Part shown: positions 9,601-13,479 of the stretch, piece after piece
Layout of the letters: the number at the start of each line of letters is the position of its first letter
How positions within the stretch are numbered: position 1 is the first letter of the stretch
The notes under the pieces: generated by a model
Seen by the model: the letters and a program-made list of their open reading frames with translations, nothing else
Database searches by the model: none
What the model was told of the DNA's origin: nothing
Program-made: the position numbers and the translations under genes
Assembly (NCBI GenBank): GCA_004335635.1
Contig: QAXH01001994.1
Coordinates: 1 to 13,479 of the forward strand
DNA from: Chloromonas sp. AAM2
Taxonomy: Eukaryota; Chlorophyta; Chlorophyceae; Chlamydomonadales; Chlamydomonadaceae
Reading direction: 5' to 3'
DNA length: 13,479 bases

Positions 9601-10623
9601 GGCGAAGTGTCCGGAAGGACCTGCGGGAGTACGAATCATGTTCTGCAATGGTGAATTGTTTTTCTGATTCGCACCATTTTGTTGCTGATTGTGGGAAGTT
9701 AAACGGGAACTTGAAAGGCAGCTCTTCCCCAGGCGTACATAGACTGAGACTGTGGTGGTCCATTAATCCACTCATATAAAGTTGGTAATGGTGATGGCCT
9801 ATTACGCTGGAAGGCACACTGTGAGAACCAAATCGCTCCAAAGAGCCGCTGCTTGCCTGACGTTGAGGAGCATGGGATAGCCACGTGCATTCTGTGACGC
9901 AACCGGTTCATCTCTGCGTTCAAACACCTCGCAGCGCCAGCCCCTCCTGGCTAGACAGGCGGCAGCAGCCACACCAGCAGGACCTGAAAGCAGCAGGCAC
10001 AAATACAGAAGACAATCACAGTTAAGTGAGCTCCCACCACGATTCACAACGTTCCCTCAGTAGGTGCCAAGCTGCACAACATTTCACGCAGTGTTGCACG
10101 GGTAGAGATTGGATCAGAAAAGAACATGAGAGTACTTGTGATTGCAAGAAGTCAGAATAAAATCAAGGCAGGGCAGCAGCCACACCACAGCAGATGGACA
10201 ATGAGGAATGCCTCATTTGGTCAAGTGATTGGCTGGTAGATATTCTAGACGGTTGCAGGTAGATGCAACAGCATGCGGCAGGCACATGCATGTGCCTAGT
10301 CTGCGTCTTCTGCAGGATTGGGCAGGATTGTTGTACAAACCTCATGCATGAAAACTGCTGCGCACGGCCTTGAGGAAGCAACCTGGTTGTCCTTAACCTT
10401 TGACAACAATGTCTGCACTTGATTATGTTGAACTGAGATTGCATCGCCGCAAAAGGTTGTGTGGTAACCGGTAACCCCGGAGTGGTATTCTCATCTGTTC
10501 TCCCTGCTTCCACTAAATCTGAGAGCCACACTTGCCTGCGCCTACAATGACAGCGGTCTTGACATCCGAGCTACGCACGACCACAGGTGCCTGAATTACT
10601 TGAGCTTGCGACAGCATCGCCAT
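3515..10623 (-). CDS. FAD-dependent monooxygenase, kynurenine 3-monooxygenase-like (11 exons)
   Basis: Exons, in transcription order: 10623-10536, 9983-9857, 9620-9498, 9149-9003, 8458-8270, 7776-7606, 6955-6802, 5745-5680, 4850-4710, 4195-4061, 3688-3515. They join in one frame of 505 codons (504 residues), a normal length for the family. Class A flavoprotein hydroxylases use NAD(P)H and O2 to oxygenate a small organic substrate on a bound FAD. All three hallmark motifs are present: GxGxxG as VGAGPAG (residues about 27-33) with the ribose-binding Glu of CEVFERR (about 51), the DG motif YDLLIGADGRNSVVR (about 188-202), and the GD motif LLGDAAH (about 341-347) followed by GLGQGCNMALESV. A hydrophobic helix near residues 472-499 suggests a C-terminal membrane anchor, as in kynurenine monooxygenase. 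No clear N-terminal transit peptide follows from the chosen ATG at 10623 (22 residues before the FAD strand). An upstream exon or start is possible, because the frame stays open to 10920. The substrate cannot be told from sequence; a zeaxanthin-epoxidase or salicylate-hydroxylase-like activity is less likely but not excluded. Confidence 0.85.
3689..4060 (-). other. Intron 10, with a degenerate GATCATTACATGG repeat
   Basis: 372 bp, donor GTATGC, acceptor CCACAG. Within it, 3787-3857 holds three imperfect copies of GATCATTACATGGCAT (starting near 3787, 3808 and 3846). Related ATTACATGGC pieces occur in introns 8 and 9. No coding content seen. Confidence 0.55.
4061..4195 (-). CDS. Monooxygenase exon 10
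   Basis: 135 bp, phase 0 at both ends, following TTCCACCCAG and ending MPK before GTATGC. It encodes VATASAALTLRGVTRKPT, then RLSNTLLMLISGLPM, an amphipathic or hydrophobic segment matching the position of the membrane-associated C-terminal region of kynurenine monooxygenase-like proteins. Confidence 0.7.
4196..4709 (-). other. Intron 9, carrying one copy of a 33-bp dispersed repeat
   Basis: 514 bp, donor GTGCGT, acceptor CACCCAG. The plus-strand interval 4272-4304 matches 13359-13391 at 31 of 33 positions (core GGGGAGGACTGCTCAGCGGG). Nothing coding seen. Confidence 0.55.
4272..4304 (+). repeat. 33-bp dispersed repeat, copy 1
   Basis: GCCTTCAGTCCGGGGAGGAC then TGCTCAGCGGGGG. Matches 13359-13391 except at two adjacent positions. 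A shorter relative (GGGGCTGCTCAGCGGGGCC) lies at about 226-244. Confidence 0.6.
4710..4850 (-). CDS. Monooxygenase exon 9
   Basis: 141 bp, phase 0 at both ends, following GTATGCACAG. It begins GCNMALESVRVFIQTL, completing the conserved GLGQG-x-N-x-ALE helix, and continues KARLADAHAMQEMEYRMM. The donor is ATG then GTGCGT. The exact 3' border is less certain than the others, because the family is variable here. Confidence 0.75.
4851..5679 (-). other. Intron 8
   Basis: 829 bp, donor GTAGGT, acceptor TGCACAG. It contains AT-richer stretches (about 5370-5470) and doubled ATTTACATGGCA near 4943 and 4974. Open frames up to 109 codons on the plus strand have no recognisable content. Confidence 0.55.
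5680..5745 (-). CDS. Monooxygenase exon 8, 66 bp, GD motif
   Basis: A very short exon of 22 codons, FHGPSCVLLGDAAH then CVTAGLGQ. It follows TTGTTGCAG and is followed by GTAGGT. Gly-Asp of LLGDAAH contacts the FAD ribityl chain in this family, so skipping this exon would keep the frame but remove the cofactor site. Confidence 0.85.
5746..6801 (-). other. Intron 7, the longest intron, containing the 83-bp array
   Basis: 1056 bp, donor GTGTGG, acceptor TTGTTGCAG. More than half of it is the tandem array at about 6106-6660. Between array and exon 7 lie a GGGTTTTGG doublet and a short CAT run at about 6690-6700. Confidence 0.65.
6106..6660 (-). repeat. 83-bp minisatellite, about 6.7 units, carrying copies of the exon 7 donor
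   Basis: The unit start GAAATGCATG recurs at 6106 (variant), 6189, 6272, 6355, 6438, 6521 and 6604, an exact spacing of 83 bp each time. Each unit has the plus-strand block CCCACACCTGTGAYACCCTGG (one unit varies to CCATACC) at 6137, 6220, 6303, 6386, 6469, 6552 and 6635. An eighth copy straddles the exon 7 end at about 6794. On the minus strand the block reads AGGGTRTCACAG then GTGTGGGYGAG, i.e. exon end plus 5' splice site. Two unit subtypes exist, ATGTTGCATGG (units 1, 3, 4, with changes) and ATGTGGCATGG (units 2, 5, 6). ATGCAT palindromes recur in every unit. The array is nearly free of stop codons in several frames because 83 is not a multiple of three. The resulting open frames (for example 6134-6583) are by-products. 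Confidence 0.95.
6802..6955 (-). CDS. Monooxygenase exon 7 (source of the intron minisatellite)
   Basis: 154 bp, following TTGGCAG. It encodes YKAEDLKSRMSKQF, then GLKEWLEPIVEATSD and ends NITRVSQ at phase 0. Three in-frame GT sites cluster at the end (before GTGTCA, GTGTGG and GTGAAT). The middle one, CAG then GTGTGG at 6801, gives the best family match (VSQ-FHGPSCVLLGDAAH). The last 22 or so bases across this donor recur in the repeat array in intron 7. Confidence 0.8.
6956..7605 (-). other. Intron 6, with an AAT/ATA microsatellite
   Basis: 650 bp, donor GTAAGT, acceptor TTGGCAG. An A/T-rich run of AAC and AATAAT units lies at about 6970-7022, close to the acceptor. No coding signal. Confidence 0.6.
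7606..7776 (-). CDS. Monooxygenase exon 6
   Basis: 171 bp, following TACGTTTCAG. It encodes TFHDLPITPSVE, then MPGLSQHPVGHGMYMFKHP and FAMWKQLDGTMSGLMTS. It entirely covers the substrate-binding sheet segment, and ends before a consensus GTAAGT. Confidence 0.8.
7777..8269 (-). other. Intron 5
   Basis: 493 bp, donor GTAAGC, acceptor TTTCAG preceded by a GT run (minus strand) at 7787-7796. The half nearer exon 5 (8024-8260) is richer in CG dinucleotides than the other introns and carries the first part of the 173-codon plus-strand frame. Confidence 0.6.
8270..8458 (-). CDS. Monooxygenase exon 5: DG motif
   Basis: 189 bp, following CGTGTGCAG. It begins VAVFEP, carries a Ser/Glu-rich loop (about residues 170-186), then the signature EYDLLIGADGRNSVVRREL that binds the FAD pyrophosphate and NAD(P)H. 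It ends TYK split across a GTAAGC donor. A 173-codon open frame on the plus strand overlaps it and is taken to be accidental. Confidence 0.85.
8459..9002 (-). other. Intron 4, with one dispersed repeat copy
   Basis: 544 bp with apparent GCAGGT donor and GTGTGCAG acceptor. Copy B of the GGATACCGCCC repeat family lies at about 8910-8953 on the plus strand. A missed small exon cannot be excluded. Confidence 0.5.
8910..8953 (+). repeat. Dispersed repeat family, copy B
   Basis: AGACGGGGCTGGATACCGCC, then CTAGCCTGCCCTGAGCAACAG. Closest to copy A in its second half (CCTGAGCAA) and to copy C in its first half (CGGGGYTGGATACC). Lies in intron 4 of the monooxygenase gene. Confidence 0.6.
9003..9149 (-). 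CDS. Monooxygenase exon 4
   Basis: 147 bp, following CCCTGCAG. It encodes FDKRQYLVDRVLLGKEMF, corresponding to the D-R-x-x-L helix that precedes the second FAD-binding strand, and ends HVDFNS plus AG. The GT donor four bases further on (GTGAAA at 8998) would break the frame within a few codons of exon 5. GCAGGT at 9002 keeps it. A missed small exon inside intron 4 is the alternative. Confidence 0.7.
9150..9497 (-). other. Intron 3
   Basis: 348 bp, consensus donor GTAAGT, acceptor CCCTGCAG. No repeat or gene signal seen. Confidence 0.65.
9498..9620 (-). CDS. Monooxygenase exon 3
   Basis: 123 bp, following CCCGCAG. It encodes RSFRTLRLAGLEIPSVGP and ends KYPVAQE plus TT, before a consensus GTAAGT donor. 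Entering and leaving at phase 2, it continues the substrate-domain lead-in typical of the family (helix plus AGL). Confidence 0.8.
9857..9983 (-). CDS. Monooxygenase exon 2: PAG and FAD ribose-binding Glu
   Basis: 127 bp, following TTTCAG. It encodes the rest of the dinucleotide-binding fold (PAGVAAAACLARRGW then CEVFERR) and ends YPMLLNV plus AG of the next codon. The donor is AG then GCAAGC, again a GC donor. No GT donor in the correct phase is available nearby. Confidence 0.8.
9984..10535 (-). other. Intron 1, GC-AG type
   Basis: 552 bp, donor GCAAGT, acceptor GCTTTCAG. No internal gene or repeat of note was seen. Confidence 0.65.
10536..10623 (-). CDS. Monooxygenase exon 1: start and first half of the FAD GxGxxG motif
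   Basis: Starts at ATG 10623-10621 in a CCATGG context, encodes 29 residues (MAMLSQAQVIQ... then KTAVIVGA) and ends one base into the next codon. The exon end AG is followed by GCAAGT, a GC-type donor. Joining to exon 2 at 9983 gives VGAG-PAG, which fixes the border. A second in-frame ATG lies six bases downstream. Confidence 0.75.
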
Positions 10624-10883
10624 GGAGCTGACAGCCAATGAGGCGCAAAGGTTGCTGCCCTTGGTTGTTGCGGGCGACAGTAGGACAGACAAAGTTGTTG
10701 GGCAACCCTGTACGTTTCGGCTAATCCGATATACGCACTTTTCGCATGTGCATTGATGGTCACAGAGACAGTCTGTCAATACACACACAAGAACACAAGC
10801 GTAAACACAGGGAGTAAACACAGGCGCTTCCGGCAGTGTTTGGACTTGGTGCACACTTCTAGTGATGGTCCACAGATCGGAAG

Positions 10884-10931
10884 TCCACAGCTGAATGGAT
10901 CCACAGCTGAATGGATTCACAACTGAATGAT
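10884..10931. repeat. 16-bp tandem repeat, three copies, upstream of the monooxygenase start
   Basis: TCCACAGCTGAATGGA at 10884-10899 and 10900-10915 are identical; 10916-10931 (TTCACAACTGAATGAT) is a diverged third. Centred about 285 bp upstream of the predicted ATG. Each perfect copy holds the E-box-like palindrome CAGCTG. Confidence 0.8.
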
Positions 10932-11251
10932 TTTACAGTTTATTTCCTGTCGTTCATTTACCTTGTCGTTGCTGTGGCCGCTACATAATATCCTGACGGC
11001 TATCCCGTTCAAAAGCTCAGCTGCAAGAAAGCTGGAAACACCCAATCATACTTGTTACCCGCTATAAGGTCAACATAGTTGTAGTTGCAGTCAAGGCCTA
11101 TTGCAGGAAGGGAACTTGGAACAGCAACAGTGCCTGAGATTCTATGTAGGCTATTTCAACGCTGCATGATTTCATAGTGCACGCCTGCCACCTTGTGCAC
11201 AGCCTGCACGGTGTGAACACTATGTGAACACTACCACAACTGTTGTGTTCG

Positions 11252-11392
11252 CGCTTGCAGGCTGAGCACGGGTGCTCCTTGTACAGCTGACGCTGGTAGG
11301 CTCAGACAAACAGTTAGGCCCAAAAGCCCTGAGGCTGCCTGAGCCTGACAACCCCAGTGGCACCAGGAGCACCCGTGCCTAACCTGCAAGCG
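11252..11392. repeat. 141-nt imperfect inverted repeat (hairpin)
   Basis: The left arm 11252-11279 (CGCTTGCAGGCTGAGCACGG and on) pairs with 11365-11392 at 25 of 28 positions. Inner segments continue to pair more weakly (GTAGGCTCAG around 11295-11304 with CTGAGCCTGAC around 11339-11349), leaving an apex near 11315-11330. It could be a folded RNA precursor, a small non-autonomous element with inverted ends, or a cruciform-forming site. Confidence 0.7.
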
Positions 11393-11429
11393 TGGGGATG
11401 GGCATTTGCATGGGCGTGGGTAAGCGTTA

Positions 11430-11451
11430 GATAATCTTCCGATAATCTTCC
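11430..11451. repeat. 11-bp perfect tandem doublet GATAATCTTCC
   Basis: Two abutting identical copies, each with a GATAA core of the I-box type known from light-regulated plant promoters. About 140-160 bp upstream of the tentative Rieske ATG. A regulatory role is only inferred. Confidence 0.6.
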
Positions 11452-11591
11452 ATCACTCGTACGTTACAAAGCGTGACATCAATATTCAGTGCCGCCTCAG
11501 TTCTGCCCATGGTCGGACTGCCTGCAAATTCCGCTTATACAAAGTTTGAAAGTGGGTGCGCTCATCTGCTTTGCTTAACTGGAAAACAAAC

Positions 11592-11675
11592 ATGATGTTG
11601 ACCCGGCAGCCGTGTACAACAGGCAGGCTCTCATCCCAGAGAAGGAGATGTTTGCACGGATCACGTAATTTACAG
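11592..11675 (+). CDS. Tentative first exon of the Rieske gene: transit-peptide-like
   Basis: ATGATG at 11592 opens 28 codons, MMLTRQPCTTGRLSSQRRRC then LHGSRNLQ, rich in Arg, Ser and Thr and poor in acids as chloroplast transit peptides are. It ends at CAG before GTGCTT (phase 0), which would join in frame to an acceptor after GCAGAG at 12028. Alternatively C then GTAATT at 11665 (phase 1) joins in frame to 12026. Both are weak donors, and another upstream exon could replace this one. Confidence 0.3.
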
Positions 11676-13479
11676 GTGCTTGTTATAGACCATCTGCAAG
11701 TGGTGATTGTGCTAGGCCGATGGCAGATGCGTTTGGGCGTTAGATTCTAAACCCGGTCTGCGCACGCTCCCGTTCAGGCGCACGACCCTCGTAAACTGTG
11801 GTTGCATCGTGGAGCGCAATCACGCAGTGTATCATCGTACAAGGGCTTTGTTCACCAAGCAGCCGCAAGCGACACCATCGTAACTGGTGGGCGTTGGTCC
11901 CAGACACGGCATGGCTCACCCAGCCATGTTGATTGCCTTGGTCCATGGTGAAAAGTCTTCATTTAGCACCACGCATGTGTGTGGTCGATTTCAAGGTTCT
12001 TTGTTGTGGGGGTTGTGCTGTGCAGAGAGGCCCGATGCGGTCAGGGAGAGCACCAATTTGCCTTTCTCTTGGACCTCTCGTTGGTGGCCCGTGTTACCCG
12101 TTGAAAGCCTGGACACAAAGATACCACAGCATGTGAGTGGCTGGGCATTTTTCCCACCATGTAAAGCCAATCATTAATTCACAGACTAAAGCACATGGAG
12201 GCTCGTACGCTCCTTTCCCGGGCCAGGGAGGCTCATGTCATGTTCAGATATGCCAGCATTCACCTGCACAAGTACAACCTTTGGTGTGTATCCATCGACC
12301 TGTCAGCTGACCTGCGTGGGCTCAATCTTGCAGGCAACTACTGCAGGCAAGCCACCAAGCACGTGCATGTGCCTATATGGGTGTGCATGCCTATCTGATT
12401 GTGCACGTGGTCAGTGCCCTCATGACCTGCATGTGCTGCGTGACAGGTGGATCTTCTTGGCCTGTCCCTTGTCCTGTGGGCTGACAGTAAGGGCACCTGG
12501 CACTGTCTAGAGGACCGCTGCCCGCACCGACTGGCACCCCTGAGCGAGGGACGGGTGGAGGGAGACACGCTCATGTGCAGCTACCATGGGTGGGTCAGGC
12601 CAGCTGCAGCAGCTTGCAAGGAGCATATGGGCATGGCATGAGTGCATGTGTGTCAGTCGACATGGGTGGGAAGGTTGGCTTTTGTACGTGGATATGACAT
12701 TGCAAGTGGGTAAGTCAGCCCAGCAGCAGAAGCAGTTGACCAGGAGCATACATGCATAACTGTAAAACAATACAGGCGCACACAAGTTGTAAAGCACACA
12801 ACTCAAAGCAGGCAGCTCCACATGCACCGAGCGTTGTCAATTCAAGTCGTGCTCGAGGCGGGGTTGGATACCACCCGGACTTACCTAGAGCAACAGTGGC
12901 ACTCTGCTGCCGGGATACATGATGCAAGCACACTCAAGCCAACAACACCATACAGCGTGAAAATGCACTACTAATGCAAGTCGGCACACGCAACGCTGTA
13001 TTGTGTGCAGTTGGACTTTCTCCTCTGCCGGCGCCTGCACTCGCATCCCCCAGCTGGACCACGACCCCAAGGCCCAGGCCAGCGCATGCAGCAGCAAGCG
13101 CTCGTGTGCCAAGGCCTACCCCGTCAGGTTTGCCAGCGGCCTGGTGTGGGTGTGGCCCGAGGCGGGGCCAGGGGTGGCGGGGGCGGCGGCCGCACAGGCG
13201 CCACAGGAGCTGCCGGAAGGACTCATGTCCTGGTACATGCGCGACATGCCTATCAGGTGCGGTAGCGAACCAGGTGCTGTTGTTTACAATCGTGACGCTG
13301 CTGAGCCTTGACACCTTGAGTCTTCACACCTGGGCTCGGACCCAATCCTGGGCCTGGAGCCTTCAGCCTGGGGAGGACTGCTCAGCGGGGGGGCCAGAGC
13401 GGGAGGGGGAACAATCAGCCGAACTGTTGACCTTGTTGCTGCACAGGCCAGCAGAACTGTTGACCTTGTTGCTGCACAG
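11592..13479 (+). CDS. Rieske [2Fe-2S] oxygenase, PAO/Tic55/PTC52-like, 3' end outside window
   Basis: Sure exons: about 12026-12132, 12447-12589 and 13011-13256, joined in one frame. The first gives LPFSWTSRWWPVLPVESLD, the family's N-terminal W-x-P-V segment. The second gives the Rieske ligands C-P-H and C-S-Y-H (RCPHRLAPLSEGR, then MCSYHGW), which bind the 2Fe-2S cluster. The third gives TFSSAGACTRIPQLDHDPKA, then GLVWVWPEAGPG and GLMSWYMRDMPI, typical of the linker before the mononuclear iron domain. That catalytic domain, any C-terminal CxxC motif and membrane helices lie to the right of the window. Family members are chloroplast envelope or thylakoid oxygenases using ferredoxin-derived electrons, including pheophorbide a oxygenase, Tic55 and protochlorophyllide-related PTC52. 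The pattern CSYHGW...CTRIPQ is nearer Tic55/PTC52 than plant PAO, but the subgroup is not settled. The N-terminal exon is a guess. Confidence 0.8.
12026..12132 (+). CDS. Rieske gene exon with the N-terminal W-x-P-V motif
   Basis: Follows TGTGCTGTGCAG (or CAGAG, shifting the start to 12028). Reads RPDAVRESTNLPFSWTSRWW then PVLPVESLDTKIPQH, and ends at phase 0 before GTGAGT. FSW-x(4)-WPV-x(4)-LD matches the conserved start of mature PAO/Tic55-type proteins. Confidence 0.75.
12133..12446 (+). other. Rieske gene intron with GTGAGT donor
   Basis: 314 bp, acceptor GCTGCGTGACAG. Contains CA/TG-rich sequence and a repeated GTGCATG motif; no gene signal. Confidence 0.65.
12447..12589 (+). CDS. Rieske gene exon with both cluster-binding motifs
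   Basis: 143 bp, phase 0 in and phase 2 out. Reads VDLLGLSLVLWADSKGTWHC, then LEDRCPHRLAPLSEGRVEGD, then MCSYHG split at the end. Cys-Pro-His and Cys-Ser-Tyr-His, 16 residues apart, are the four 2Fe-2S ligands. The donor GTGGGT at 12590 restores GGT-TGG (Gly-Trp) when joined to 13011; the GT at 12594 would not. Confidence 0.9.
12590..13010 (+). other. Rieske gene intron containing dispersed repeat copy C
   Basis: 421 bp, donor GTGGGT, acceptor TTGTGTGCAG. Repeat copy C at about 12851-12897; otherwise CA/TG-rich filler. Confidence 0.75.
12851..12897 (+). repeat. Dispersed repeat family, copy C
   Basis: GCGGGGTTGGATACCACCC then GGACTTACCTAGAGCAACAG; the most diverged copy. Lies in intron 12590-13010 of the Rieske gene. 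Confidence 0.5.
13011..13256 (+). CDS. Rieske gene exon after the cluster domain
   Basis: 246 bp, entering at phase 2 to complete HGW. Reads TFSSAGACTRIPQLDHDPKA, then KRSCAKAYPVRFASGLVWVW, a Gly/Ala-rich loop (about 13158-13205) and LPEGLMSWYMRDMPI, leaving at phase 2 before GTGCGG. The GGGGCGGGG-type stretch coding for the loop is the most GC-rich part of the window, and the loop is absent in plant relatives as I know them. Confidence 0.85.
13359..13391 (+). repeat. 33-bp dispersed repeat, copy 2
   Basis: Same orientation as the copy at 4272-4304, 31 of 33 identical. Sits in the last, incomplete intron of the Rieske gene just upstream of the duplicated acceptor. Confidence 0.6.
13421..13479 (+). 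repeat. 33-bp tandem duplication of a candidate 3' splice site
   Basis: GAACTGTTGACCTTGTTGCT plus GCACAG occurs at 13421-13446 and again, identically, at 13454-13479, offset 33 bp. Both copies end in a T-rich tract and CAG, right where the acceptor for the next Rieske exon is expected. The window stops on the second CAG. Confidence 0.85.

Larger units (their letters stand above)
10624..11591. promoter_or_regulatory. Divergent intergenic region between the two oxygenase genes
   Basis: About 970 bp between the chosen ATG of the monooxygenase gene and the tentative first ATG of the Rieske gene. No clear TATA box is seen for the minus-strand gene. TTATACAAAG at about 11534-11543 lies some 50 bp before the tentative Rieske start. 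It contains short tandem repeats (10884-10931, 11430-11451) and the inverted repeat at 11252-11392. Whether it is one bidirectional promoter or two separate ones cannot be told. Confidence 0.4.

Noticed and set aside
10624..10920. N-terminal extension of the monooxygenase to an ATG at 10920
   Set aside because: The frame is open, but the sequence just after that ATG includes CA/TG-rich stretches like the local noncoding DNA and the 16-bp repeats. The ATG at 10623 has the better context. Left as an alternative only.
12594..12595. GT donor GTCAGG after CSYHGW in the Rieske exon
   Set aside because: Phase 0 does not match the next exon, whereas GTGGGT at 12590 restores HGW-TFSS in frame and is the better donor.

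Overview
The window looks like nuclear DNA from a green alga, probably a chlorophycean/volvocalean type. Genes are split into many short exons (66-246 bp) by introns of 236-1056 bp with GT-AG or GC-AG borders. The recognisable proteins are a plant/algal-type flavin monooxygenase and a Rieske oxygenase of the chloroplast PAO/Tic55/PTC52 family. Introns are rich in CA/TG and contain minisatellites. No bacterial operon, Shine-Dalgarno or phage feature is seen. The species cannot be named from this sequence. All gene models come from reading splice borders by eye and checking that codon phase is kept.

Layout: (1) 315-1077, + strand: two phase-compatible exons (315-412 and 891-1035 or 891-1077) of a gene that begins left of the window. 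It encodes a short tyrosine/glycine-rich module followed by a Gln/Ala/Glu-rich helical tail, family unknown. (2) About 1078-3514: no convincing gene. It holds one copy of a dispersed repeat and a doubtful retroelement-like scrap. (3) 3515-10623, - strand: an apparently complete 11-exon gene for a FAD-dependent monooxygenase related to kynurenine 3-monooxygenase, 504 residues, with all three FAD motifs and a C-terminal membrane helix. (4) 10624-11591: divergent intergenic region with short tandem repeats and a 141-nt imperfect inverted repeat. (5) From about 11592 (first certain exon about 12026), + strand: a Rieske [2Fe-2S] oxygenase gene that runs off the right edge.

The monooxygenase gene ends tail-to-tail with gene 1 and lies head-to-head with the Rieske oxygenase. 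The two oxygenases could share a control region, but nothing here proves joint regulation or a shared pathway.

The most unusual structure is an 83-bp tandem array (about 6106-6660) inside intron 7 of the monooxygenase gene. Its units carry a copy of the end of exon 7 together with that exon's 5' splice site, so seven decoy donor sites follow the real one in the primary transcript. The same gene appears to use GC instead of GT at three of its ten 5' splice sites. The Rieske gene has a 33-bp tandem duplication of a candidate 3' splice site at the window edge, a spacing that keeps the reading frame.
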